Source: Paenibacillus luteus (GTDB lineage Bacteria; Bacillota; Bacilli; Paenibacillales; Paenibacillaceae). Taken from it: a stretch of DNA of 35,888 nt. The stretch lies in contig NZ_SKCD01000045.1 in the NCBI RefSeq assembly GCF_006542765.1, forward strand, positions 1-35,888. Direction: 5' to 3'. This document shows, piece after piece, positions 14,992-23,717 of the stretch. The position numbers and the translations under genes were made by a program. Each line of letters starts with the position of its first letter. Position 1 is the stretch's first letter. Under the pieces are notes generated by a model. It was not told where the DNA came from and did no database searches. It saw only the letters and a program-made list of their open reading frames with translations.

Positions 14992-15321
14992 CCCGCCTTC
15001 GCTGCCGCTACGGTTCCGGATCTGATCGTAGAGGAGTGGGGACAACAAAAATCACGTTGCCCCCAAACCTCCACAATCAGACCGGGGGATTCCACCACCA
15101 TGAAGCGCTAACGCGCCCATCTTCGCAAGGTGTATAGGATCGGTTAAGTAGCTCCCAGAATCAGAAAGAAAGGGGAGTGTGGACAGAACCAGAAAGACAC
15201 AGAACTTATCCACAAGAACAGAGATTGTAAGGACGCTTTGCTCCGCAAAGCACCATCACCTATTCCAAGAAGGATTGTATTCCCTCCCACCACCCTCCCC
15301 CTGTATATGGAGTATGACTAT
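14992..15321. other. Probable replication origin region with DnaA box
   Basis: A perfect DnaA box TTATCCACA lies at 15206-15214 and a two-mismatch inverse form (TGTGGACAG) about 25 bp before it. An imperfect ~60-nt hairpin (TCTGAT…ATCAGA around GAGGAG/CCTC and CAAC/GTTG, about 15020-15082) and a GCTTTG-CTCC-GCAAAGC hairpin near 15233 flank it. It lies between the microprotein and the 3' end of rep. No gene is seen. Assigning ori function is inference. Confidence 0.55.
15206..15214 (+). promoter_or_regulatory. DnaA box
   Basis: Exact TTATCCACA, next to the rep gene. Confidence 0.75.
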
Positions 15322-16767
15322 TTAATCTGGCGGCTCGGGATCTGGCTGTTCCGCTGCATATTTGTCTTTTTTTAATCTCTCAATGCGATCTATTTTACGT
15401 TTCCGGAAATCAGCAAACACGACTATACCGATCTCTTCGGGCGTAGACGCCTTGTTCTCGACAACAGGGAAGATAATAAGGTTACTTTCTTCAACTAGAT
15501 TCTCTAGTGCTTCTGGAAGCTTTATAACGGTCTGACCGCCACGCCCTCTGCGCGTCTCAACGATCACTTTCCCGACTGACTTCAGCTGCCCAAGTATTAC
15601 TTTGAACGAGGTCAACGGAGATCCTAACCGGTTGGCCAGCTCCTGTTGTGTTCCAGACAACTCCTTTTCAGCCTGAAGTAAATCCAGCAGATCAGCTTTC
15701 CATTCATTAAGATGGCTGCGCTCACGTTCAGATCTTGGCTTAGCGCTTGCCCACTGTTTTCGAGTGCGATAATAAAAAGCCATCCCGGTAAGCTCCCGTA
15801 TGATTGCTGCTTTCGGTCCATGAAACTTTGCACTGCGGAAGACATAGCTTACTTTATATTCCACGTCACGTTCCGTAAATGGTTTTTTACCGGCTTGTGC
15901 GCCTTTGGCGCAGCAAGAAATAAACCAATCCAGTAAGGCGGTTTCGGCTTGATCCTCCGACCAATCAGAAGCTTTCATTGCTAACGCTAGGTTAAAAGCA
16001 ATCACATCACGACTTCCGTAATCACATGGATTTGTCAGTAAATATTGTAAAGCTGGATGACTCATTAAATCGCCTGTATGTACGTTCACAAACCCGCTAG
16101 CGCACGGATTAAAGGAATGATTGATCTCACGCCATTCCTTAAACAAAGCGAAGCTATACCGGTTCTCTGGCTCAAAGTACAGCAAGCTTTGTTCGGTTGG
16201 GGTTCGGAAAATACGATTGGCCCCAACAGCTGCCTTATCCGCGCCCAGGTCGTCGGCCATGTGCCACATGATAGCCGAGTAAAGACGGATTGCTTTTTCC
16301 GTAGCCCGTACCGGCTCCGTAAACATAAAAGTCACATGATGGCCACCGCTTGGCGTACTCGTAATGGCAGTAGGGCGTGGGAGTCCTGCCCGATCGATCC
16401 GTTCAAGAACTTCTTTGCTAGACTCTCCGTAATTATCAAAATCAAACGTTAGCGCGTTCATCCAGCGCAGAGATTCCGTCCAGCGCTTATCGCGCCGGAA
16501 ATAACCATTCGGAGTGTAGAACGGCGTTTCAAACGTTGGATCTGCAAGAATAGCGTTTAGAGTTGATTGCGTGGCTACACTTTTCATTCGTTCTTTTGTT
16601 CCGACAAAGACCCATTGCCGTTCATTGTCGCGTTTTCCGACATTGTATTCCTTTCCAGAGCGTTTCGGGTAAGCATTCATATAGCTGCCGAAAAGCAACC
16701 CGAAAAATTCTTCGGAGCGCGTAGTCGGGACTATGAAATTCGGAGAGGTTTGCAGCATCTGCGACAT
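15322..16767 (-). CDS. Plasmid Rep with AEP primase, PriCT and wHTH domains (481 aa)
   Basis: The ATG at 16767 has AAAGGG 9 nt upstream; the longer frame lacks a site. An archaeo-eukaryotic primase core shows FDFD (D109, D111), SGGHH (140-144) and GANRIFR (~182-188), the three conserved motif positions. A PriCT-type helical domain follows (~240-320) and a winged helix lies at ~375-430 (GTQQELANRLGSPLTSFKVILGQL), with a Lys-rich then acidic tail. Such proteins prime or initiate plasmid replication. The DnaA box downstream and the Toprim-like gene upstream support this. It is the best candidate for the replication initiator here. Confidence 0.85.
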   Translation of the reverse strand: MSQMLQTSPNFIVPTTRSEEFFGLLFGSYMNAYPKRSGKEYNVGKRDNERQWVFVGTKERMKSVATQSTLNAILADPTFETPFYTPNGYFRRDKRWTESLRWMNALTFDFDNYGESSKEVLERIDRAGLPRPTAITSTPSGGHHVTFMFTEPVRATEKAIRLYSAIMWHMADDLGADKAAVGANRIFRTPTEQSLLYFEPENRYSFALFKEWREINHSFNPCASGFVNVHTGDLMSHPALQYLLTNPCDYGSRDVIAFNLALAMKASDWSEDQAETALLDWFISCCAKGAQAGKKPFTERDVEYKVSYVFRSAKFHGPKAAIIRELTGMAFYYRTRKQWASAKPRSERERSHLNEWKADLLDLLQAEKELSGTQQELANRLGSPLTSFKVILGQLKSVGKVIVETRRGRGGQTVIKLPEALENLVEESNLIIFPVVENKASTPEEIGIVVFADFRKRKIDRIERLKKDKYAAEQPDPEPPD

Positions 16768-16924
16768 TCGGACCAACCCTTTCTTAAAAAAGACAATAGG
16801 AAAGCAGGCCCTCGATACCCTAGTTTTCAAAATTTCGGGATTCGGAGCTATATGTTTTCATTCATTTATGTACCTTATATATGAGCAGATGGAGTGACCA
16901 GCTAACCGGTGCCATCGGTCCAAC

Positions 16925-16973
16925 AAAAAATCAAAAAGCCCTGGTATCTCCACAAAGGGGAGATACCAGGGCT
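16925..16973 (-). terminator. Strong terminator between the Toprim-like gene and rep
   Basis: Perfect 15-bp arms (16937-16951, 16959-16973) followed on the minus strand by TTTTTGATTTTTT. It isolates rep from upstream minus-strand transcription. Confidence 0.85.
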
Positions 16974-17028
16974 CGGGTTTCTATTTTAAAATAGTACAAT
17001 GAAACTACTTCCAAAACCTTTGATACGC

Positions 17029-17057
17029 TTGAAAATATAGCGTAAAAATGGTACAAT
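17029..17057 (+). promoter_or_regulatory. Sigma-A-type promoter TTGAAA-17-TACAAT
   Basis: TTGAAA at 17029-17034, 17-bp spacer, TACAAT at 17052-17057. There is no plus-strand gene below it; the transcript would start near 17064. Confidence 0.7.
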
Positions 17058-17063
17058 ATAAGT

Positions 17064-17213
17064 ATCTTAGCTGGTTTGTACAGCTTCAAACCTATATTGT
17101 TTACTGGAATGCCATTGTGATGAGCGCCTGTTTCGCCGATGTGATGATCGGATGACACAGCTCGGAGAAGCTGGAAACTTCTTCGATACCGCGTGAAACA
17201 TAGTGGCTTTTTC
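17064..17213 (+). ncRNA. Candidate structured small RNA (~150 nt) in the replication region
   Basis: Below the promoter there is a 5' hairpin AGCTG/CAGCT (17069-17085), then a closing stem GCCATTGTG (17111-17119) with CATAGTGGC (17199-17207, two wobble pairs). Inside it lie CCGAT/ATCGG (17136-17151) and AGAAG/CTTCT (17166-17182), and TTTTT follows directly. The closing stem thus doubles as a terminator. It is not antisense to a gene. A trans-acting copy-control or toxin-regulating RNA is possible; no family recognised. The remaining bases 17214-17284 show nothing. Confidence 0.55.
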
Positions 17214-17284
17214 AGTTGTCAAAGACTCATAAGAATCTAGTAAAATACTAATTTGCTAAAACCATATTAACATAGTTTATGTGG

Positions 17285-18307
17285 TTACGGAAGTCGAACA
17301 TTGGAAAATGATGATAATTCGAATAGAATTTCCTTTTCATTCCCCGATAGAATTACATCGTCTATCCCCTTACCGTGGACGGAATCCCACAAAGCGAAAA
17401 GAGGAGAGAGCTGAAGCTCTTTTAATTCTTTAGCAAGTAAATCAGCAGCTTGCTTAACCCAAGGCTTACTATTAAATTCTGAAGAATCATAGGCAACTAT
17501 ATTTCGTCCATCATGTGCCAGCAGCTTACGCAGCCTAGAAACTAATTCAGGTATTTCCTGCCAGTGCGCTACGCCTGGCGCAGCTAATGCCACGCATTTC
17601 TTCCTCCATGCAATTACATTTGCTTTTACTGGCCCCTCTGTAACCCATATATCGTTGCTTTGAATCATTGGCGGTATAGCCACATGTACAGGATTTCCGC
17701 TATTGGTTCCTTGCTTCTTTCCATCTGTTGAAAGCCAAATATACTTCGTTCTACTGGTTGGACGATCTACTCTTACCTGAATCCCGGTTATCTTTTGATC
17801 ATAGGACAGTATCGGAATCATAAAACCAGTACCACCAAAGATCGTCCAGTACTCTCCATAAGGCCCTTCCTTCAGGTAAAAGCCAGGAACAGACGAAAGA
17901 GCTTCAATACCGTACTTATCAAGTAATCTTTTACCTACCTTATGCCGATCATTTATAGGTAGAGTGCTATAACCATGTTCGCGGATCTCACGCGCCGTCA
18001 GTCCTCTTTTAATTAATCCTTCCATGTGTTCCGCAGACAACGAGAATTGTTGAAAGAGATCTGAATATATAGCATGGAGTAAATCTTCATTAGCTTTTGG
18101 CTTCTCGATCCGAGGTGTGAAATCTTCTTTTTTACTACTTATTCGATCTTCGAGAGAATGCCACCAGCCACCCTTTTTATTGGGATGTTCGTTTTGTATC
18201 CGTTGACAAAGAGAAAGCTTATGATCATCCGAAACCATGCACCAATCATTATGGCCACAGATTGGGCACAGAATTTTTAGTCTGGCAACATTCTTCAAAC
18301 CCACCAC
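17285..18307 (-). CDS. Zinc-finger/Toprim-like (DUF3854-type) primase-related protein (340 aa)
   Basis: An N-terminal zinc finger (C14, C17, C23, C34; CPICG…) resembles the DnaG/phage primase type. A central region of unknown fold follows, and then a Toprim-like part with WVTEGPVKANVIAW (~215-228), a PGVAHW motif (~243) and VAYDSSE (~267-273). This arrangement occurs in DUF3854 proteins linked to plasmid or phage primases. The start is a GTG at 18307 with GAAGGG upstream. With the Rep/AEP gene it gives two primase-related proteins on one replicon. Confidence 0.75.
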   Translation of the reverse strand: MVGLKNVARLKILCPICGHNDWCMVSDDHKLSLCQRIQNEHPNKKGGWWHSLEDRISSKKEDFTPRIEKPKANEDLLHAIYSDLFQQFSLSAEHMEGLIKRGLTAREIREHGYSTLPINDRHKVGKRLLDKYGIEALSSVPGFYLKEGPYGEYWTIFGGTGFMIPILSYDQKITGIQVRVDRPTSRTKYIWLSTDGKKQGTNSGNPVHVAIPPMIQSNDIWVTEGPVKANVIAWRKKCVALAAPGVAHWQEIPELVSRLRKLLAHDGRNIVAYDSSEFNSKPWVKQAADLLAKELKELQLSPLFALWDSVHGKGIDDVILSGNEKEILFELSSFSNVRLP

Positions 18308-18374
18308 TCAACACGCCCTTCTTTTACTCTCATTTGCAATTATAATAACACCTTTTTAAAACAGATGACCATCT

Positions 18375-18394
18375 ATCTATGTATATACATAGAT
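18375..18394 (+). promoter_or_regulatory. 20-bp perfect palindrome over a -35 region (operator)
   Basis: A perfect palindrome centred on CTATGTATATACATAG overlaps the -35 position of a promoter whose TATAAT is at 18407-18412 (17-bp spacer from TATACA). A repressor bound here would block the AAA+ operon; the first gene encodes a wHTH protein, so autoregulation is likely. Confidence 0.65.
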
Positions 18395-18409
18395 CGAATC
18401 GTGTAATAT

Positions 18410-18443
18410 AATAGGAATATAGTAGCAATTCTATATTCCTATT
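18410..18443 (+). promoter_or_regulatory. 13-bp perfect hairpin at the 5' end of the AAA+ operon transcript
   Basis: Arms 18410-18422 and 18431-18443 are perfectly complementary around 8 nt and would form a hairpin at or near the transcript start, about 20 nt before the ribosome site. Possible 5' stabiliser or second operator. Confidence 0.6.
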
Positions 18444-18474
18444 TTAATGGAGTAAACAGCAAAGGAGGGTTTAA

Positions 18475-18759
18475 ATGACCAGAGAAAACAATATTTTTGA
18501 CAACATGACTTTACAGGAATACTTACGTGGTGCAGCTAAGCGATTGCCGGAACAATCAGCATCTATTCTCATGATCTTAAAAACAAAGGGCTCAATGAAC
18601 ATGAATCGGCTAACTTTAACGGCTGAAATAAACCGCAGCCTGTTGAATAAATTCGTTACACCACTAGAAGTAATGGGTTTAATTCAATTAGATCGGTATG
18701 GTATGACGAAAGAGTATAGCCTTACAGCTTTGGGTGAAGCTTTCTTAAATCTTAAATAA
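18475..18759 (+). CDS. Winged-helix regulator of the AAA+ operon (94 aa)
   Basis: AAAGGAGGG precedes the ATG. Residues ~25-85 form a winged helix (SASILMILKTKGSMNMNRLTLTAEINRSLLNKFVTPLEVMGLIQLDR…), like small MarR/ArsR-type or plasmid repressors. It is the first gene of a four-gene unit and lies directly below a palindromic operator. There is 22 bp to the next gene. Confidence 0.75.
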   Translation: MTRENNIFDNMTLQEYLRGAAKRLPEQSASILMILKTKGSMNMNRLTLTAEINRSLLNKFVTPLEVMGLIQLDRYGMTKEYSLTALGEAFLNLK

Positions 18760-18781
18760 AACCAAGGAGTGACATACAATT

Positions 18782-19720
18782 ATGAAAATGACAAAAAAGA
18801 ACCTGTATATCTATTCGGGAGTTGGCTTAGTAGCCATTGTCCTGCTTGTATTTTTCGGTGTTATGATGGCCGGGGGTGGCGATAAAAAGCCTGAGCAGGA
18901 AATTGCAATTCAACCTACTACACAGCCGGTCATTGCAGATCCACAGCTCACAGAAGAACCAAACAACGATAGCATTAACAGCTCTGATAATACTGGAACG
19001 ATAACTGCCGGCACAGACACCGAGAACCAACCAACAGCTCCAGTTCCAGCAGCTCTACAAAGTGCACCTTATACAAGAGTGTTTTTTGACGGTAAAACAC
19101 ATATCGTTAATTCCGGCGATCTCGTCATTGATTCTGAAGGAAACCTTCTTATAAAGGCTAGTTATTTGAGTGGGGGATTGAATTTGCCAATCTCATGGGA
19201 AGGCGATACGGTTTTTGTTGGTCTACAGCCTGTTCCGGAAACCACCACAAATGAAGTAGCACAATTCATTTCAGATCTCGATTACTTAAAGTTTTATTCC
19301 TCTGGCGATAACCTTCAAAAAATGGAACTAGCTAAAGACCAATGGACAAAAGAAACTTACTTTCGCGTGGCTGGGAAAGAGTACAACAAGGGATTGGGTT
19401 TCAGCTTGAATTACGGTTGGGGAACTGGTCAAAACGTTGAATTGGATTACAACCTTGCTGGTAACTATAAGACCTTTAAAACGGTTATCGGTGTTGATGA
19501 TCAAATGAAAAATACGAAAGCAACTTACATTGTCCGTCTGTATGGAGATGACAAAAAAATTGCTGAGACTAAAGAATTTACAGGCGGCGACTTTGCAATT
19601 CCAATTGAAGCTGATCTCACAGGTGTAATTCGACTTACAATAGAGATTGCACAAGTAGCAACTGACGGTAATTACAATGAAGTAGGTATTGTCCTGGCCA
19701 ATGCCAGAATTTCAAAATAA
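18782..19720 (+). CDS. Membrane-anchored NPCBM-domain protein (312 aa)
   Basis: Residues ~7-30 are a single membrane anchor without a lipobox Cys, so the rest faces outside. A Thr/Pro/Asn-rich linker spans ~33-95. A copper amine oxidase N-like beta domain (~97-150: RVFFDGKTHIVNSGDLVIDSEGNLLI…) is followed by an NPCBM/NEW2-type carbohydrate-binding beta-sandwich (~185-312, with GLGFSLNYGWGTGQNVELDY and IEIAQVATDGNYNEVGIVLANARI blocks). It probably binds cell-wall or surface glycans. It is coupled to an AAA+ ATPase 11 bp downstream, an unusual pairing. Start taken at 18782; a second ATG two codons later is possible. Confidence 0.8.
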   Translation: MKMTKKNLYIYSGVGLVAIVLLVFFGVMMAGGGDKKPEQEIAIQPTTQPVIADPQLTEEPNNDSINSSDNTGTITAGTDTENQPTAPVPAALQSAPYTRVFFDGKTHIVNSGDLVIDSEGNLLIKASYLSGGLNLPISWEGDTVFVGLQPVPETTTNEVAQFISDLDYLKFYSSGDNLQKMELAKDQWTKETYFRVAGKEYNKGLGFSLNYGWGTGQNVELDYNLAGNYKTFKTVIGVDDQMKNTKATYIVRLYGDDKKIAETKEFTGGDFAIPIEADLTGVIRLTIEIAQVATDGNYNEVGIVLANARISK

Positions 19721-19731
19721 GGAGGCTTTAT

Positions 19732-22437
19732 ATGTCAGGGCAGCAGCAACGTATTAATCAAGAGGAAGAAATTACAATCGACTTTAAAAAAGAACTACCT
19801 TTCATCCTCCCGGAAATACAGCTAATTATGACAATCAAAAACAAAGGCTTTATGTACTTTGTTGAAATCTTCTTCGGAGCATTCCGAGATGTTGGCCACT
19901 TAATCACCAAAGTCATAAATCGTAATAATAATGGCGGTTCTTACAACGCTGGACCAACAGCAGCCCCTAAAGCATCTATGGACTTCTCACCAAATCGCCC
20001 GACATTCAAAATTAATCAAAAAGAATTGAATTCGGCATTAACAGAGCTGCATAGCATTGTTGGTCTTGCACCGGTTAAATCTTACTTTCAAGAGCTGCAG
20101 GACACAGTTAGCCTTCAATCAGAACGTCACGCAGCTGGTCAAAGCAAACGAAAGCAAACTATGCACATGGTATTCACAGGTAACCCTGGTACTGGTAAAA
20201 CATCATTGGCCCAAATTGCAGCTAAAATGTTTAAAGCACTAGGGGTTGTAACAAAGGGTCACTTTATTCAAGTCACCAGGGAGGATCTTGTCGGTGAATA
20301 TATCGGACATACGGCTCCTAAAACTCGTGAAGTTATAAATCGTGCTGTCGGCGGAATCCTGTTCATCGATGAAGCCTACACGCTTTCTCGCGGCGGTGAA
20401 AAAGACTTTGGTAAAGAAGCAATTGATACGCTGGTTAAGTTCATGGAGGAGTATCGGGACAATTTAATTGTAATTCTTGCCGGTTACACAAAAGAAATGG
20501 ACGAGTTTATGAAAGCAAATAGTGGTTTGAAATCGCGCTTTCCAAATATTATTGAATTTCCGGACTATACCCCAGAAGAGTTATTTGAAATTGCTGAAAA
20601 CCAGCTAGACGCAGATAACTTCATTCTAGAAGGAGATGCTGGAGATGCATTATATTCAGCCCTGGAGCGAAGACAAATTCCTGGACGTAACGAAGATGGT
20701 AATGGTCGCCTTGTCCGAAACGTCATTGAAGAAGCTGTTCGTAAACAGTCCAGCCGTTTAACAAATTCCGGCAGACGTTCATCGGAGGATCTTCGAACGA
20801 TTACAGCAGAGGATTTCGGATATGTTGAAGGGGAAATTTTCAACTTGGAAGCTGAACTCTCTAAAATCGTTGGCAATGAAGACGTGAAGACAATGCTGCG
20901 CTCATTGTCCGCTCAGTTGCAAGTACAACGAGCCCGTAAAGAAAACGGTATTACTTCCGTAAATGGCCAGAGCCTACATATGGTCTTCAAAGGAAATCCC
21001 GGTACCGGGAAAACTACAATTGCAAGAATCTTAGGTAAAATGCTAAAAGAGATGGGCGTTCTGAAATCCGGTCTGATGATCGAAAAAGACAAGAGCGGAC
21101 TTGTAGCACCTTACGTTGGTCAAACAGCCGACAAAGTTCTGGATGTTGTTAAACAGGCATTAGGCGGCATCCTGTTCATTGATGAAGCGTACTCCTTAGC
21201 AAATGGTGATCAATTCGGAAAAGAAGCTATTGATACGCTTGTAAAAGCTATGGAGGACCATCGAGAAAATCTCATTATCGTGCTTGCCGGTTATAACGAA
21301 GATATGGAGAAATTCTTTGATGTGAATGCAGGCTTACGATCTAGGTTCCCGAACGTCTTCGAGTTCCAGGATTATACCGTTGATGAAATGTTCCGTATTA
21401 TGGAGATGATGCTCGACCAAGCCAAATATCAGCTTTCCTTAGAAGCAATTCCGACCGTCAAAGCTGCCCTTTTGAAAGCTGAAGGAAATCGTGAAGCCGG
21501 TAACGGCCGTTACGTCCGGAACTTGATGGAAAGCGCGATTCGAAACATGGCAATCCGATTACATGAACAGTCCGTTTCCGAGGAAATGGATCTTATAACT
21601 CTTACAGCTGCCGACTTTGGAGGAGCTGTTGAGAATGAAACATTCGATCTTGAAACTGAGCTGGCAAGTATCGTAGGGAATGAAGAAGTAAAAGAGCATA
21701 TCCGCGCCCTTGCTGCACAAGTGAAAGTACAGAAGATGAAGCAAGAAAAAGGAATTGCACAATCAACCATTCAAACGCTACATATGGTGTTTAAGGGGAA
21801 TCCTGGTACCGGGAAAACAACAATCGCCCGGATCATTGGGAAAATGTTGAAACATATGGGGATTTTGAAATCCGGTCAGCTAATCGAAACGGATCGGAGC
21901 GGACTTGTTGCTTCCTTTGTTGGACAAACAGCTCCCAAAACTCATAAAGTGATTGATAAAGCATTAGGTGGCATCCTGTTCATTGATGAAGCCTATGCTC
22001 TCGCCAGCGGTGGCGAAAATGATTTTGGCAGAGAAGCGATTGATGCACTCGTTAAAGGTATGGAAGATCATCGAGGAAATTTAATCGTAATTCTTGCTGG
22101 ATATAACGAAGATATGGAACATTTCTTTCAGATGAACGCTGGTCTGAAATCTCGCTTTCCGTTAATCTTTGAATTTAAAGACTATTCTGTAGACGAAATG
22201 CTTCAAATCTTCGAACTTATGGCCAACGGATTGAATGTAGATCCAGGCTGCGCAGAAGTCATTCGTCCGATCTTAGGAAATGCGGAAGGTGTACGTGAAG
22301 CAGGTAATGGTCGATTTGTTCGTAACCTCCTGGAAGGCGCTATGCGAAATCAAGCTGTCCGACTCCAAAATCTTCCCGACCCAACGCAACATGATCTTAT
22401 TACATTGCTTCCAGATGACTTCAGAGGGGTGAAATAG
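19732..22437 (+). CDS. Triple AAA+ ATPase of the CbbX/SpoVK/EccA type (901 aa)
   Basis: Three complete AAA+ modules lie in tandem with Walker A GNPGTGKT at 150-157, 421-428 and 689-696 and Walker B LFIDEA at about 210-215, 481-486 and 749-754. Each is followed by the EAIDTLVK, ILAGY and SRFP motifs typical of the CbbX/SpoVK/EccA clade. Residues 1-100 are a separate N-terminal region. Most family members have one or two modules, so a triple array is noteworthy. It is cytosolic, with no membrane segment. All three sites look intact. Family members remodel or unfold protein partners; the target here is unknown, and the anchored NPCBM protein is the obvious candidate. Confidence 0.9.
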   Translation: MSGQQQRINQEEEITIDFKKELPFILPEIQLIMTIKNKGFMYFVEIFFGAFRDVGHLITKVINRNNNGGSYNAGPTAAPKASMDFSPNRPTFKINQKELNSALTELHSIVGLAPVKSYFQELQDTVSLQSERHAAGQSKRKQTMHMVFTGNPGTGKTSLAQIAAKMFKALGVVTKGHFIQVTREDLVGEYIGHTAPKTREVINRAVGGILFIDEAYTLSRGGEKDFGKEAIDTLVKFMEEYRDNLIVILAGYTKEMDEFMKANSGLKSRFPNIIEFPDYTPEELFEIAENQLDADNFILEGDAGDALYSALERRQIPGRNEDGNGRLVRNVIEEAVRKQSSRLTNSGRRSSEDLRTITAEDFGYVEGEIFNLEAELSKIVGNEDVKTMLRSLSAQLQVQRARKENGITSVNGQSLHMVFKGNPGTGKTTIARILGKMLKEMGVLKSGLMIEKDKSGLVAPYVGQTADKVLDVVKQALGGILFIDEAYSLANGDQFGKEAIDTLVKAMEDHRENLIIVLAGYNEDMEKFFDVNAGLRSRFPNVFEFQDYTVDEMFRIMEMMLDQAKYQLSLEAIPTVKAALLKAEGNREAGNGRYVRNLMESAIRNMAIRLHEQSVSEEMDLITLTAADFGGAVENETFDLETELASIVGNEEVKEHIRALAAQVKVQKMKQEKGIAQSTIQTLHMVFKGNPGTGKTTIARIIGKMLKHMGILKSGQLIETDRSGLVASFVGQTAPKTHKVIDKALGGILFIDEAYALASGGENDFGREAIDALVKGMEDHRGNLIVILAGYNEDMEHFFQMNAGLKSRFPLIFEFKDYSVDEMLQIFELMANGLNVDPGCAEVIRPILGNAEGVREAGNGRFVRNLLEGAMRNQAVRLQNLPDPTQHDLITLLPDDFRGVK

Positions 22438-22441
22438 ACGT

Positions 22442-22834
22442 ATGAGAATTCTTACTTGCTTTATTGCCTATTATACATTTACTCTTTATCTGAAGGGCTT
22501 GCTGTACGGAACAATCATCATAGAAACTATCATCACTCATGAAAACAATCCAGCCAGCTTTTTTCCTTTCTGGGACATTTTCTGGGCGGCACTGTGGGGC
22601 GGTTTGTTGTATGGCAAACTTAAAGATGCTCCAATTCTAAAGCCTGCCTTTATTATGGCCATCATTATGTACTTCGGTTTTAATTACACTCTTGCATTTA
22701 TGGAACTTGGAATTTCATCCACTAGCAAAACTGTCATAGCGATCTGCGCAGTGGTGGGAGTCATTGGACTACTTGCAACAAGGATAGGCATGTTTATTTA
22801 TTTCAAAAGAAATCCGATTCAAGCACAACACTAA
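22442..22834 (+). CDS. Four-segment membrane protein at the end of the AAA+ operon (130 aa)
   Basis: It starts 4 bp after the AAA+ stop, with GGGGTG upstream. Hydrophobic segments lie near ~5-27, 43-58, 65-85 and 93-115. No family recognised. Position suggests a membrane partner of the AAA+/NPCBM pair. Confidence 0.72.
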   Translation: MRILTCFIAYYTFTLYLKGLLYGTIIIETIITHENNPASFFPFWDIFWAALWGGLLYGKLKDAPILKPAFIMAIIMYFGFNYTLAFMELGISSTSKTVIAICAVVGVIGLLATRIGMFIYFKRNPIQAQH

Positions 22835-22839
22835 TACAA

Positions 22840-22873
22840 GGAGCCGGTCAGGATCTTCCTGTCGGCTCCTTTT
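22840..22873 (+). terminator. Intrinsic terminator of the AAA+ operon
   Basis: GGAGCCG pairs with CGGCTCC, with inner CAGGA/TCCTG, then TTTT. It ends only 4 nt before the ribosome site of the next gene, which therefore depends on read-through or an unseen promoter. Confidence 0.9.
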
Positions 22874-22891
22874 CAACAGGAGGGAATTATC

Positions 22892-23707
22892 ATAGAAATC
22901 AACCGCAATTTTTTCCGGCCCGAGGGCGCAGAAGTAAAGTCTCGTAGTACAGCTCTAGATCGAATCTATCGCGCTTATAAGAATGAATCGATTATTGAAG
23001 CCCCAATTGTCCAAGTCCAGATATACGAAGCATCTACGGCATGGAAAATTGATCTTGAAGGCATACCTGGATATATCCCCTTCATCAATTCTGGATTAGA
23101 ACATGAAAACCAGCTAAAACAATATGTAGGCCAAAAAATATATATTTTGATTGACTCTATACATCAAAAAGACGGGGATTCTTATGCGGTATGTGATCGA
23201 AAAAAAGCAGTCGATATATTAAGCAAAGAAGTACTAGAACAAATTAGACCATTACAAGAGCTAGAAGCAGTTATAAAGGGATTAGGCGATAATACGGTGT
23301 ATTTAGATATTGGCGGCGGTTTAATAGCGGAGATGCCACGTCAAGAAGCCACATTAAGTAAAATACGTCGATCTCTAAGATCCGAATTTCATATTGGGCA
23401 GCTGCTCACTGTCAAGATCGTTAAACTAGATAAATCGAGCGGCAGCGTGATCGTATCGAGAACCGCAATGCTCCCCAACCCTTGGAAACAAAACCAATAC
23501 AGCGCCGGTGACGTAGTACCGGTACATGTTGTAAATATTGTTGGCCAGCAAATTTATGCGGAGGTCACTCCTGGACTCGTAGGAATGATTGCTACACCAA
23601 ACACACCGGTAGAGCTATCAATTGGGGATCGCGTACAATGTAGCATAATTCGTTTTGATTCAGAACAAAAAAAATTAAGAATGCGATATCGTCAAAGTCT
23701 CAACTAA
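22892..23707 (+). CDS. S1/OB-fold RNA-binding protein with an apparent ATA start (271 aa)
   Basis: The frame is open with sensible protein sequence from 22892, while the first ATG is only at 23147, inside the fold. A perfect ribosome site AGGAGGG (22878-22884) lies exactly 7 nt before an ATA codon in frame; ATC and ATT before it are too close. Residues ~35-110 and ~130-190 look like OB folds, and ~195-265 is a good S1 domain (YSAGDVVPVHVVNIVGQQIYAEVTPGLVGMI…). Either ATA is used at low efficiency or an ATG has mutated. It probably binds RNA; the substrate is unknown. Confidence 0.7.
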   Translation: MEINRNFFRPEGAEVKSRSTALDRIYRAYKNESIIEAPIVQVQIYEASTAWKIDLEGIPGYIPFINSGLEHENQLKQYVGQKIYILIDSIHQKDGDSYAVCDRKKAVDILSKEVLEQIRPLQELEAVIKGLGDNTVYLDIGGGLIAEMPRQEATLSKIRRSLRSEFHIGQLLTVKIVKLDKSSGSVIVSRTAMLPNPWKQNQYSAGDVVPVHVVNIVGQQIYAEVTPGLVGMIATPNTPVELSIGDRVQCSIIRFDSEQKKLRMRYRQSLN

Positions 23708-23717
23708 GAGGTCAATA

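Noticed and set aside
14808..15101. Minus-strand frame of 97 codons opposite the lysine-rich gene
   Set aside because: No ribosome site, and a run of Phe codons simply reflects the Lys codons of the plus-strand gene, which has a very strong ribosome site.
16567..16884. Plus-strand frame of 105 codons
   Set aside because: Antisense to the start and core of rep, without ribosome site or domain pattern.
17180..17213. T-box riboswitch (ACCGCG near a U-run)
   Set aside because: The rest of the T-box consensus and specifier stem are absent and no plus-strand gene follows.
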